This document shows, piece by piece, positions 35,612-46,632 of a stretch of DNA of 64,000 nt. A model generated the notes under the pieces. It was not told the origin of the DNA, did no database searches, and worked only from the letters and a program-made list of their open reading frames with translations. The position numbers were made by a program, and so were the translations under genes. Positions within the stretch are counted from its first letter, which is position 1, and each line of letters starts with the position of its first letter. The DNA comes from Psilocybe azurescens. Its lineage: Eukaryota > Basidiomycota > Agaricomycetes > Agaricales > Agrocybaceae. The stretch is from assembly GCA_023853785.1 (NCBI GenBank), contig JAJIRX010000019.1, positions 310,001 to 374,000 of the forward strand. Reading direction: 5' to 3'.

Positions 35612-36048
35612 AGCAAGATTGGCACAAGCCTGTTCAATGCTTGAGCAATTCGACCACGCTCCCGGACGCTGATCGTGAAGAGATTTTCCGTGTGGAAGAA
35701 GGTTATGGCGATGACAAGGCACCTATGGAGGATTTTGTAGATGCCGCCCGAGTGACTGACGCGTCCTTGACAGTGAGCGACACCTTGCATGTATTATATG
35801 ATTCAATACACCGCTTTGCTGCTTTACAAACCGCGTCTGCTACAGATCCTGTGTCTACTTCCCCCCCTTTTCTACTGTATTCCCCTTTTGTGCTTCATCT
35901 CCTGTCTCTGCTACCCCTCCGATGCCGACTTCTGTTCCCCCTCTCCGTTCTGCTACACACTCCTTTCTGCCTGTTGGGTCCACCGGTGCCTGTGCTTCCT
36001 TGAGTTCCCCGGCGATTCCTTGTCCTGTCCCTGTAGCCCCAACTCTGC

Positions 36049-37155
36049 GTGAGAAAGGCATCTTGTGTGGATATCCCGGAAATCGGTGACTGCGGTCGTG
36101 TCGCGCTATGCACTGCCAACGGTGAGCTGCTCTATAATGTCTGCGAAGGCCCCCTCCACCTGCGTCGACGCCGGTGGCTCCTCCCCTGCCGCAAAGACTG
36201 GTACCATCCCTGCTCGAAACAAACCGTCAACTGTCGAGTCCTTGTTGCAGCGTTGCCGGCGAAGCATACCCCGATACTTGCGCGAATTGGCCAAGTCCTC
36301 GGCCGCTGGGTGGCCCGCGACCGTCTGGCGGAAGTGGACGATAAGCTGGTCAGCTCCATCTGCTTCCTGGACAGCCATCTAGCCATTCAAGTCCTCGACC
36401 AGCTGCGGGAGCCTAAGGGTGTTATATCTTGCGTAGGTAGCAGTTCAATGGATGTGAAGCTTGCTATGAGGCCCGTACCGTCTTCCTTGCCTGTTCCCAT
36501 CACGGCCCTCCTGGACAGCGGCGCATCCGGTTGTTACATTCATGAAGACTTCGTCGCCCTTCACAACATCCCTGTCAACCCCCTGCCGCACCCAATTGCT
36601 GTGTATAATGTTGATGGTACGCGTAACCTTAACGGTTCTATCAAGAATACCGTCTTGCTGGAGATCGCCGTCGGTGACCATGTCGAAAACCTCTGCTTCT
36701 CTGTCACTAACACGGGTTCGTCTTCCCTGATATTGGGGCTCTCCTGGCTGCGTTTCCACAATCCCTTCATCGACTTCAAGTCTGGTAAACTGTGCTTCTC
36801 ACGATGCCCGTTGTCGTGCGGAGCTGATGTTGTGCAGCAGCAGGACCCAGATGCATGTGTGATGCGTCAGCTGGCTGAAGTTAGCGAAGCGCCATCCGCT
36901 GACATGGACAACTGGCATGAGGATAACCGTCCTTCACAAGGAAAATGGGCCAACACCTTTAGGGAAATCCTTGGTCCTGATGAACAACTGCTCTGTGTGG
37001 ACCTGAACAAATGCCCTACCTTGTCTCCTCAACCTGTGTCTGAGGTCCTCGCCTATCTCAACACACAACACGAGGCTGCCTCGTACCCCGACAAATACAT
37101 CAACGGCTTTGCACCTGTTTTCGAGAAGACGGAATTCGATAAGTTGCCCCCTTGA
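36049..37155 (+). pseudogene. gypsy protease and start of pol
   Basis: A 368-codon frame. The retropepsin active site ALLDSGASGCYI lies near 36505-36540 and LILGLSWLRFHNPFIDF near 36730-36775. The end (FAPVFEKTEFDKLPP) is the usual entry into reverse transcriptase, and a TGA at 37153 stops it there; one further base change or shift would be needed to continue. Residues 1-120 are not recognisable. Confidence 0.85.
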
Positions 37156-38030
37156 CGCGCTTGGGACCATGCTATCGATTTGAAGCCTGACGCGTCGTCC
37201 ATTAAAGCCAGGATATACCCTCTGTCCCCAAAGCAATCTGTCGCTGCTGATGAATTCATTGACGAGGGAAATGCGGACGGGGCGTATCCGCCCTTCCATA
37301 TCCCCCTTCGCCTCTCCTTTCTTCTTCGTTGCGAAGAAGGACGGTTCCCCACGTCCCATACAGGACTATCGCAAGCTGAACGAAATGACGATACGCAACC
37401 GATATCCTTTGCCCCTTATCTCGGAATTGATGGACAAGCTGAAAGGCGCTGAAGTTTTTCTCCAAGCTGGATATACGTTGGGGTTACAATAACGTGCGTA
37501 TCCGCTGAGGGCGACGAACACAAGGCCGCGTTCATCACTAACCGTGGCCTCTTTGAACCGTTGGTGATGTATTTCGGTCTTTGCAACTCACCGGCGACCT
37601 TCCAGAACATGATGAATGATCTCTTCAAGGATCTCATTGACGACGGCCATGTTATAATCTACATGGACGACATTCTCATCTTCTCCTCCGACATCAATGA
37701 ACACCGTCGTCTCGTCAACCGTGTGCTGCAGATCCTCAAGGACAACAATCTGTACCTGAAACCCGAGAAGTGTGAGTTTGAGCGGACGTAGATCGAATTC
37801 CTCGGTGTCCTTGTGTCAGAAGGTCAGTTGCGAATGGACCCCAAAAGGTTGTTGCCTTGGCCGAGTGGCCGACTCCTTCTTGCAAGAAGGACGTTCAGCA
37901 ATTCCTGGGCTTTGCGAACTTCTATCGCCGTTTCATCAGCCAGTTTGCGCGCATGGCAACCCCCTTGAATCAGCTCTGCGGTTACCAGTCATGGGTCTGG
38001 TCTGAGACAGAAAACCAGCGCCTTTGAAGA
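37156..38030 (+). pseudogene. gypsy reverse transcriptase (broken)
   Basis: Split over several frames: [20 protein letters not shown] near 37310-37370, then FGLCNSPATFQNMMNDLFKD and the catalytic YMDD at 37660-37671. A TAG at 37789 interrupts before IEFLGVLVSEGQL. Domain order and motifs are Ty3/gypsy type. Confidence 0.9.
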
Positions 38031-38335
38031 TCTGCGTCGTAGTGCCTGTGCTAGCCCTGTCCTTGCCTTACCGCTTCGACAATGCTCCTTTCCGAGTGGA
38101 GGCTGACTCCTCCGGTTTTGCTACGGGTGCCGTGCTCAGCCAGCGTCAAGGTGATGTCTGGCGTCCTATCGCCTTTTCCTCGAAGGCCCTCAATGAAATT
38201 GAAAGGAATTACGACATACACGACCGTGAACTCCTGTCCATTATGCGTGCACTTGACGACTGGCGTCACTACCTACATGGCTCCCCCAGCCGGTTGAAAT
38301 TCTGTCCGATCATCGCAACCTGCAATATTTCATGA
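38031..38335 (+). pseudogene. gypsy RNase H domain
   Basis: [20 protein letters not shown] with the first catalytic Asp, and later [20 protein letters not shown] with Glu, in one 103-codon frame. Ends out of frame with the downstream [13 protein letters not shown] segment. Confidence 0.85.
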
Positions 38336-39692
38336 CGAACCAGAAGTTGAATCGTCGACAGGCCCGTTGGTCAGCTGAGCTCGCGGACTTTGACTTCGTC
38401 CTGATCCACAAACCTGGCTCTCGATGGTTTGCGCTGACGCTCTCTCTCGTCCCCCCTGATTATGACAAAGGTGGCTCCGACAACGTCAACATCACCCTCC
38501 TGAGGCTGGAACACATTCAGCGCACTCATGTCGACCTGCCCGACAGTCCCTTCGTGCGGGAAATCAAACAGCATTCACAGCAGCTCGATGAGATGTTCAA
38601 TCGCCACCGTAACACTGCAGGTTGGTCCTTCAACGACGGTATCATTTGTTGGCACAATCGGGTATTTGTGCCTGACAAGGGCGACCTGCGTGCCCGAATC
38701 CTGCACGCTAACCATGACGCCATTACTGCTGGCCACCCTGGTCGCGCTAAGACTGTCGAGCTGATCCAGCGTGACTTCTGGTGGCCGAGCCTGTCCCGCG
38801 ACTGTAGGGCGGTATGTTGACGGCTGCGCTACATGTCAAATGTCGAAGCCTCTGCGCCAACGCCCGCACGGCCTGCTCACTCCAAACGCGATCCCTGAGG
38901 CCAACTGGGACATAATCTCTGCCGACCTGATTGTCGACCTCCCTCGCTCCAGCGGCTATGACGCCATCTTTGTCGTTGTCAACAGGCTATCCAAAATGAT
39001 ACGCATCATGCCCTGCCGCAAGACAATTACCGCTGAGGGCCTTGCTAGACTCTACAGGGACAACGTCTGGAAGGACTTTGGGCTGCCGTGTCGCGTCATC
39101 TCCGACCGTGGGTCGGTCTTCCTCAGCAACTTTACACGCGCCTTGAATGAACTCCTTGGGATTACGGAAAACCCCTCCACTGCCTTCCGCCCCCCAGACT
39201 GATGGACAGACGGAACGGGCTAACCAAGAGGTTGAGCAATACTTGCGTATCTTCTGCAACCAAAGACAATCTGACTGGGCTGAGTGGCTGTCGTGTGCGG
39301 AGTTCGCATGCAACAATAAGGTCAACTCCTCTACAGGTTACTCGCCGTTCTTCCTCAACCTCGGCTGCGACCCTCATCGTCCTCTCCAGCCGATCCGTCA
39401 GTCGACAACCATTGTCAAACGTGCCAATGAATTTGCTGCCCAAATGGCCGCATTACAACGTGAGTCCTCGGCGGCGCTCGAGCTTGCTGCCCAAGCCATG
39501 TCCCGTGCGTACAACAAATCACATCGCCCTGCCCCTGTTTTCCACCCAGGCGATCTCGTTCTCCTTGATGCCTCCGACATCAAAACTTCACGCCCATGCA
39601 AGAAACTCGACAACAAACACCACAGCCCTTTCAAGGTCGTTCAAAGATCGGCCTTCAATCTTACAAACTCGAGCTACCCGCTGGATGGTTGA
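38332..39692 (+). pseudogene. gypsy integrase (frameshifted)
   Basis: 38332-38820 includes the end of RNase H (NRRQARWSAELADFDFVLIH) and the zinc-binding histidines (HANHDAITAGHPGRAKT); the cysteines follow across a TGA as DGCATCQMSKPL (near 38825). The catalytic core runs ISADLIVDLPRSSGYDAIF, ISDRGSVFLSNF, then after a frame change near 39190 QTDGQTERANQEVEQYL with the glutamate. The DDE residues are identifiable. GKY-type C-terminal sequence (PVFHPGDLVLLDASDI) follows. Confidence 0.9.
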
Positions 39693-39966
39693 TCCATAAC
39701 GTCTTCCACGTCTCAAAGCTGCACCCTTTCATTTCGCCTGCATTCAACGCACAGCCCCAACCCTCTTCGACTCCCGTCGCTGCCATTAATCTGCCCACTC
39801 TCGCTGTCGCTTTGGTCATCTCCCATCGTCTTCTACGCAGCGGAACCCAATTCTTGGTCGCCCTTGAGGGCTCTACAGATGGTAATTCCATCTGGGATAC
39901 TGAGCTGGCCCTCCACGACCCCAACCTCGTCATCGCTTCTTATAAAAACTCTCACAACCTGGCTTA
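39693..39966 (+). pseudogene. Integrase C-terminus, chromodomain-like
   Basis: After NVFHVSKLHPF the tail reads SHRLLRSGTQFLVALEGSTD and later WDTELALHDPNLVIASY, the spacing of a chromodomain (hydrophobic strand, WE/WD-type residue, final helix ending in Y). This is why I call the element chromovirus-like. The aromatic cage is incomplete. Confidence 0.6.
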
Positions 39967-39988
39967 GCACCCGAGGGGGGACGGTTTT

Positions 39989-40001
39989 TGAGGAGGGGTG
40001 A
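39989..40001 (+). other. Polypurine tract
   Basis: GAGGAGGGGTGA immediately before the 3' LTR, the usual plus-strand primer site. Confidence 0.6.
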
Positions 40002-40176
40002 TGTTACGACTGTACCATACATACGCGCTACATACCATATATAGACCGATCATATAGGGGTCACGCCCCTATATAATCCCGAGTTCCACCTCCCTGTACC
40101 GTAGTCTCTACCTTGCCAATATACTCCCACCTCCTCTTCTGTGTCGTCTCCGTATCTCCTGAGTCCTCGCCTGACA
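40002..40176 (+). repeat. 3' LTR
   Basis: 175 bp, TGTTACGACT to CCTGACA, preceded by a purine tract and followed by the GGGTC duplication. Confidence 0.95.
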
Positions 40177-40899
40177 GGGTCTATGGCAGATGCGGCTATG
40201 TATGGCCATTCTTGACTCGTAGATCTGTTCATCCCTCCTGGAAAAGTATACCTTGCCGATGCTGGGTTTGGTATCTGTGACTCCCTTCTTGTTCCATATC
40301 AAGGTGTATGGTATCATCTGGCAGAATGGGGGTGTGCTAATACACAGTATATACCTCCTTAGATATAAGATATATGACACATTATATATATATATTAAAC
40401 AGACCAGCAGATCCTCAAGAACTCTACAATCTCTGACATGCATCTCTTCGGAATGTGGTGGAGTGCATTTTTGGTGTTCTGAAGAAGCGCTGGGCAATCC
40501 TTGTTTGCCCACCACAATTCAGCATGTTAGTTCAAGCAAAAGTACCACCAGGCCTCACAGCAGTTCACAACTTTATTATGGATGTTGATCCAACAGATAT
40601 CAAAGAATATCTAACTGGAGATGATGACCAAGATATTGATCCCAATCCTGGTCAAGTGCAAGACAATGAATTTGGTGTACTAGCAGATGGAGCAGTCACT
40701 CAGGCCAAAAAGGCGAGGGCAACAATGCACAGAGATCAAATTGCAGAAGAAAGGTGGAGAGACTACCAAGAAGAGTTGAGACAATGTGGGCTTATCTGAA
40801 TGTAGGAACCAGATTGGAGCAAAAGCAATTTATTAAACTATGATGGTAAATTTAAATGAGAGGCGGTTATGAAAAAAGAATGTAGTTAGTGTGGTACTT

Positions 40900-41885
40900 A
40901 AAAGACCAAGACGTTAAGCCTCTTGAGTTGGATACGAACCCACTCCTTCCAAACATCCACTTTATCAAGAGCCATGTAAACATCAGCTGTGGTTTGGTCT
41001 CCCCGAAGGATATCAATGGGGACCACCAATTGTTCATTGGTGAGCCATCCCTTTTCAGCACAGACAGCAACTAAAATAGCTTTTGTCCTGCGCAATGGGG
41101 TAGGTGCAAGGCCAGTCAACGAAGCAGGGGCAAGTGCAGCGGTAAGCGCAGTACCAAGGCCAGTGAGAGAGTTGGACATGTTTAAAAGAGCCTCTGCTCT
41201 GGTAGATGCACGTGCATGCTTAGCAGCTGGACGAGGTTGGAGTGGAAGCATCGCAAGCATGCTTCCAAGTGACAGGCTCAGTGGCAGGCTCAGTGGCAGG
41301 CTCAGTGGCAGTCTTGGGTTCAGAAGTGACTGAGCTGCGGAAAGAAGGCTCGGGAGACAAGGCTGAGGCAGTGGTAGGAGGTGAACTGCTAGGGTGCTGT
41401 GTGGTCGCTGTGCAGTAAATGTTGGCACCAGGAGTCGTGGAGGGCATGATAAGGGCAACCTTGTGAAGGTGAACCCATCCCTTATTACCAAACGGCTTTG
41501 CCTCAGGATGCTTCTTCACATAGTCATCCCAAGATGAGGACGTGTCAGAAGTGATGCTGGCACCGGTTTTGTCATCCCAGTGCCAGCCAGAAACCTCCTG
41601 GATCACATGAACAATCTTGTAGATCCTATGAAACTATAATATATCAATGAGTCAGAGTACAAAACATAATGATAGAAAGAAAACTCATGGCAGCCCATTT
41701 GTTCTGGCAGCTCTTAACACCCTTTGTAGCCCCAGACACGAGAAGGGGTATAAGGTGGTTCGAAGCTTTCTGATACATGGCTTTCTTGAAGTTGCTGCCA
41801 TTGCCAGCATCGGGCGCAATTGTAGACAAGGAAGTCGACAAATGCAGTCTCCTCTGCAGAGGTCCAGGTTGCAGTGGGAGCCATG
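40900..41885 (-). pseudogene. Harbinger Myb/SANT-like DNA-binding protein (broken)
   Basis: Reverse strand from ATG at 41885 (MAPTATWTSAEETAFVDFLV). One base off near 41820 moves the match to the next frame (PDAGNGSNFKKAMYQKASNH, then GVKSCQNKWAAM). After a probable intron with a weak donor it resumes at about 41630 as RIYKIVHVIQEVSGWHWDDK, then WDDYVKKHPEAKPFGNKGWV and HKVALIMPST. This is the Myb/SANT-like domain that accompanies many Harbinger transposases and helps target the element ends. The C-terminal part (to about 40900) is low-complexity and includes a TEPATEPATEP repeat. Convergent with the transposase. Confidence 0.8.
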
Positions 41886-42093
41886 ACAGGGACTTCAAGA
41901 GTGGGTAGAGGGGGATGAGGAGCGATTAGAGACCATTGTGAGGTTTAAAAACCTCAAACACGCACAAGACGCATGGTCTCTGCATTGTTTCTGCGTGCTC
42001 AAGGCTTTATTGTCTAGATAATCTATTAAATGGGCATGGCAGAAACATGGCACGTGCTGCACTTACCTGATTTAGGTACCTGGGAAAGAATAC

Positions 42094-42144
42094 GTCTGCC
42101 ATCAAAATCAGAATATAGCCGTATTCTTGTTGCCGAACAGAGCC
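42094..42144. repeat. Harbinger right terminal inverted repeat
   Basis: 51 bp complementary to 32828-32878; followed by the TTA duplication. Confidence 0.95.
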
Positions 42145-43129
42145 TTAAAACAGCTAGTCTTTGCCCTATCCCACGCTCAGACCTCCTAGGATCCTAAATC
42201 GCTCCCCAATATGCGTGACGCTAAAGGCAGTGTCAATCTGTGTCAACACAGCTATAGACGCATATTCTTACCCTTCCTTGTATCTCTGCGCTTACTCCAC
42301 GTAATGTTGCTTGCAGCAGTTGAAAATGGTTTACTTCAGTAATATACGTTAGTTGCACTGGCTGCATATTTTGTACAGAACAATTCACAAATTGACATTG
42401 ACAACCTCTTGGCCAAACTGCACTCCTTGTAAAATATTCTATAAGCCAGATAAGTCATAAATTAACTGGCATAGTTAGTGTATGTACCTGTCAAGATGTG
42501 ATATAATCATATCCCAATGTTTCTCTCTTGAAAACCTGGAAAATCCAAACAATGCAAAAATATTAATGTTTGGAGAGCATGAACATTAGAGCGAGACCAA
42601 TATGACCTCAGTTCAAACATCTGCTGCTGAAAGATATGTCAGTCCATATATAAATGTTTGCGGCAGGGTGAAAAGCCTGGTATCACCAGGCTCACTGAGA
42701 GTCACGCGGAGAATGACAGGACCATGATATATCAATAGAACGACTGGCTGGCTACAGGTGTGTACGGTGCATAATGTCTAATGTGTAAGTTGGTGTCAAA
42801 GGAATGGGGTTGGGGATTATAGTCACGTGTACATAAATGTAGAAGATAAGATAATATAGAAAGGGACTGTGGTAAGACTGGGGCGCCAGGCTTACACAGG
42901 GCTTGTTAACGGATCAGCAATCAGAAACCGAGTTAAATCATGCCACCACAAATTTTGGACGAGCACTGGGTGGGGATGACATATATCTTATGGAATGTAA
43001 TCATAGAAAGCATAACAAAAGAAGATAGCATGGATGGTCATAACAGATAGAGCATCCATAACCAATTTGTAACTACCTGAGTATAAGAAATCAGTAGGTA
43101 CAGCAAATAAAACGAGACAAGGTTTCTAA
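42145..43129. repeat. Duplicated ULD-MRH4 spacer (left copy)
   Basis: 42145-42290 is the rest of the ULD 5' flank cut off by the Harbinger insertion. 42290-43129 matches 55290-55900 (TCTCTGCGCTTACTC, GTTGCTTGCAGCAGTTGAAA). This spacer separates the divergent ULD and MRH4 genes in the repeated unit. No coding sequence. Confidence 0.75.
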
Positions 43130-45240
43130 GGAGAATATACACCTCCAGTCGTCATCGTGCTATATTGGGAGAACATCGTGAATATGCCCGAGGAAAGTTG
43201 CATCAGCGCACCAGCTGGGGGCGCGCTGTCACGCTCCGAACATGTTTCCATGTGACTCGTAATTTTGTTTCTCCAATTCGCCTCGACGCCTCTACTACAA
43301 CGTCGGCGCAGTCGACAACATCCCTCTAATCGTCGATATCTCTTGTCTGCCACACTCTGCTTATATATGCATATGTGGTTTCTTCTTGGGAACTCTTGCA
43401 TTAAACGCATGAGACCGACACCGACACTTGGCCACAAATCGCTACAAGACAATGACGTATTGAATGTCGTCTCTTATCTCGCAATGCATGCATTCAACGC
43501 GCATTAACACTCGATGTAAATGCCTTCTGAGATCTGGGACAACAGGCCAAGCAACAACTGGAGGTGGTGGAGCAGGAGCAGAAAAAAGAACAGCTCAGTT
43601 CCATAGATCAGCGGGGTCGTGTTACAATGGTGTGTGGTTTTTGTATCTTGTTTTTTGTGTTTTACTTGTTCCTTTTCTTTCCTAATCAACTGGATGCCTC
43701 ATTTTCTACCCGAGGGCGTTCATTGGGTTATTTTACCGCTTCGTCTTTCCGTTTATTTGCCAGAAATCCATTCTTATTTCTATCCGATTCGCATTGGGAA
43801 TCCACAATGAAAGCTCCCGCTGGTGCTGCATTACCTCTCTATCTTTTGGCCCCCCCCTTCCTGTCCAAATTTCACATTTCACATTTCACATTTCACATTT
43901 CACATTGTCGTGACCTATCTTGTTCTGCGCTACACTACGAGCAATCAACCAATTTACGTACTAACCACACATATCTCTTCATACATCCGTTTCTGCTCAC
44001 AGGTTGCTCATCATCCTCATTAAGCCCAAACCGACTAAACTACAACATCGACCCTGCCTACGCGTGCTGCACTCACCTGCACAACACCTGCACCTGCCTG
44101 CACATGCACCTTGCGCGCTCCGCTGACGTCGTGTACACCTCTAAAAGCGACCGCCTCGCAGATCCGCCCCATTGACCCTCATGATCGGAATCGCGCGATA
44201 GGGTGGAACTTGCAGAAGATGCATAAGGACCTGAAAAGGGAGTGGGAACGGGTTCTAGGTCGAGGGGTTGTGGAGTGGGTGCGGGTGGATCAGCGCGGCA
44301 AAGGAGGATGAGTAGATGGGGCAGACAATGGGGGTAAGGGAAGATGCTATCGACGATGTCCCTGCCTCCTCCATCTGTTTTGTCTTCCTTCACTGCCGCT
44401 GTACCCCCGATGGACCATACAGAGATGTGATATACATGGCCATGGGGACGCACGTCTCGGCACTGCCTCTTATACGGGGTATTGTGAGCGCATAGGAGAA
44501 GGTATTTGGGAGAAGACCGAGGCTGGCCTTATGTGGGGGCTGATTCAGGGATGGGTTGTTGGTTGGATTGTGAAGCAGGCGGATGGTCAGGTGCACACTA
44601 TGACGAAGGGAGTCGAGGAGTCGATAGCTGTCGAGCCTCGGCGAGGGAAGTACAAGAGAAGCTGTGGAGGTTGAAGGCATACAGCTGTACAGGCGCAGTC
44701 CGAAACGGAGGCCCAGATGACGGTGAAGATGCAACAATTGACAGACACGGGATCCTAGAAATCCGTCGCATACCTCCTTTCCCTGCTTTAGTTGCTCAAG
44801 CACTCCTAACCTGCCTTCATCCCTTCGCCCCCCAACCACATCGGGAGGGAGGAGCAGCCGGTCGCTGAAAAAGGAGTGCAGCTACCACACGAATATGGAG
44901 CACGGTGCAGATGTGCTAGGGCACGCCGATCAAATTTTGGAATATGGTCAGCGAACATGAATAGTGCTGTTGCTAGTGATGCACCACAAGAGCAGAATAG
45001 TCCGGGCGGATACGAATGACAAAAATGATACATACGATGTAGCTTAAGCTGCGCCGGGGTAGCGACAAGATGCAGCAGTTGACGACCTGGAGACCCAAGT
45101 CGGAGATGTGCCTGGAGAATGTCGAGTGGGTCGTTGACGTGGTTGAAGTTCTCTTTGGTGGCTCTTTTCTTCATTATCAATACCCCTTGCTTAAATGCAA
45201 TCCGCCTTTCTATTCTCTTTCATCAACTACGGTATCTAGG
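43130..45240 (+). pseudogene. MRH4-type helicase, broken copy 3
   Basis: Exon 1 at 43464-43627 keeps an open presequence nearly identical in reading to copy 4 (MSSLISQCMHSTRINTRCKC), followed by an intron ending CTCACAG at 44002. Exon 2 starts well (AYACC, RSADVVY, GWNLQKMHKDLKREWERV) but then loses most of the helicase core. Recognisable remains include the FVSALEE-like segment near 44480 and the motif II region near 45115-45160, where DEAD is destroyed (VVDVVEVLFGG). No Walker A. The presequence frame is the best-preserved part, which supports it as the true coding frame. Confidence 0.85.
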
Positions 45241-45643
45241 GCACCCATCTTGATTCATTGTTGATACAATCCAGGTCATTCTCGACATGCGCATTTTTCT
45301 CGTCGCCATTTAACTTTACCAGTTGATTGGCTTGAGTGGGCCATTTTTTGTAGTAGTTATTCTGACACAACACTGTCGATATTAACTATATGCGTATGTA
45401 TCTATATACGCTATCATTTGAGCGGCTCTGAACTCTTTGTTTCTCATTCGGCTGTCTTTGTCGCAGTGCTGCTTCTTGTTACCCCATGCCGCTTGAATTT
45501 GGGGCAGGGGGCGTGTGGTATCTGGTTAGCGCGTTCAACGAACATTGCGTTTGTTCTGTGATACGGATGACTCTCTTCCTCGTAGACGGGCCGTCTAGGC
45601 CTCACCTGCACAGTCATTGCCGCATTATCTTTCCTATTCGTTA
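45241..45643. repeat. Duplicated MRH4 3' flank (right copy, first part)
   Basis: Matches 3830-4640. Ends at the TTA target of the foldback element. Confidence 0.7.
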
Positions 45644-46496
45644 CACTGCTAGCGCTGACCAGTGTAAGTAAAACTTACAGCAAATTAAATACAGAACTTA
45701 TGTAAGAATTGCTGTAAGTATGACATAGCACTTCTGTTTGAAAATAATACAGATAACAAACAGATATTCTGTTCAGTGGCTGTAAGTTAAACAAACAGTA
45801 TTTCTGTTTCTAAGCTGTAAGTCAATAATACACCCTAATAAAGAGAATTTCTATTCTTTGTCTGTTTGTTAAATATACAGAATAGCTGTATGTAAATGCT
45901 GTATGTAAAACATACAGATATTGTGTATGTAATCGCTGTATGTTATACAAACACGAGTTCTGTAAAAAAACTTACAGTCAAAGTACAGAATTTCTGTTTG
46001 TTTTACTTACGGAATTTGTGTATATAATTGCTGTATGTAAAACTTACACCGAAATATACCTGAGCAATTCGAATACTGTATATTTCGGTGTAAGTTTTAC
46101 ATACAGCAATTATATACATAAATTCCGTAAGTAAAACAAACAGAAATTCTGTACTTTGACTGCAAGTTTTCTTTACAGAACTCATGTTTGTATAACATAT
46201 AGCGATTACATACACAATATCTGTATGTTTTACATACAGCAATTACATACAGCTATTCTGTATATTTAACAAACAGACAAAGAATAGAAATTCTCTTTAT
46301 TCGGGTGTATTATTGACTTACAGCTTAGAAACAGAAATACTGTTTGTTTAACTTACAGCCACTGAACAGAATATCTGTTTGTTATCTGTATTATTTTCAA
46401 ACAGAAGTGCTGTATGTCATACTTACAGCAATTCTTACATAAGTTCTGTATTTAATTCGCTGTAAGTTTTACTTACACTGGTCAGCGCCAGCAGTG
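45644..46496. mobile_element. Foldback DNA element, 853-bp near-perfect palindrome
   Basis: Two arms of about 415 bp, almost exactly complementary, meet at a short centre near 46060-46080. Ends are CACTGCTAGCGCTGACC and the complement of GGTCAGCGCCAGCAGTG (one mismatch). TTA is duplicated at 45641-45643 and 46497-46499, and the left unit copy (near 4640) shows the empty site. Arms are built from repeated octamers such as CTGTAAGT, CTGTATGT, CTGTTTGT and complements. A CACTG end with a 3-bp TTA duplication fits CACTA or PIF/Harbinger-type elements. No transposase; mirrored small frames on both strands are by-products of the symmetry. Confidence 0.9.
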
Positions 46497-46499
46497 TTA

Positions 46500-46600
46500 G
46501 TAAGCTCGATTGTATCTATGCGGCTGCTCCAGCCGCTTCCCGCATATATAACCCCCATTCGACCCCTTCCTGTCCTGTCCCCTTCATTACCAACACCAAC

Positions 46601-46632
<32 letters not shown>

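Larger units (their letters stand above)
33701..40176 (+). mobile_element. Ty3/gypsy LTR retrotransposon (chromovirus-like, self-primed), 6,476 bp
   Basis: Two LTRs of 177 and 175 bp (TGTTACGAC to CTGACA) are flanked by a 5-bp duplication GGGTC (33696-33700, 40177-40181). The internal order is gag with zinc knuckle, protease, reverse transcriptase, RNase H, integrase, chromodomain-like tail: the Ty3/gypsy order. All genes carry frame breaks or stops. The LTRs differ by two transitions and two one-base indels, so insertion was recent relative to the coding damage, or some indels are assembly errors. The primer site is self-complementary (see 33880-33892). Confidence 0.95.
32975..40799 (+). pseudogene. 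Harbinger DDE transposase, split by the gypsy element
   Basis: Exon 1 (32975-33357) starts MPPPTPDLRRRQLIAIAAYM. Intron 33358-33410 leads in frame to YFRHILDAVSSGPFYQKYV. A one-base loss in a C run near 33479 shifts the frame; the next part contains NAIGAMDGTHINC with the first catalytic aspartate. The retrotransposon (33701-40176) interrupts codons right after SGWEG. The gene resumes at 40182 with the second aspartate (VYLADAGFGICD), has an intron at 40347-40402, and carries the catalytic glutamate in NVVECIFGVLKKRW, ending at 40799. Three in-frame TGA stops (near 33673, 40214 and 40433) stand where CGA arginine fits the family. The protein belongs to the DDE_Tnp_4 type. It is inactive as it stands. 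Confidence 0.9.
32828..42144. mobile_element. PIF/Harbinger DNA transposon carrying a nested gypsy element
   Basis: Begins GGCTCTGTTCGGCAACAAGA and ends with the exact complement; the first 51 bp are identical in both inverted repeats and weaker pairing extends to about 95 bp. TTA is duplicated at 32825-32827 and 42145-42147, the target preference of PIF/Harbinger. It has the two genes typical of the superfamily: a DDE transposase (+) and a Myb/SANT-like protein (-). Without the retrotransposon (33701-40176 plus one GGGTC duplication) it would be about 2.8 kb. It sits in the 5' flank of ULD gene B, and the other ULD flanks (7781-8060, 52689-52936) show the empty site. Confidence 0.95.

Noticed and set aside
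45940..46242. Similar 64- and 79-codon frames on opposite strands
   Set aside because: Mirror images produced by the palindrome.
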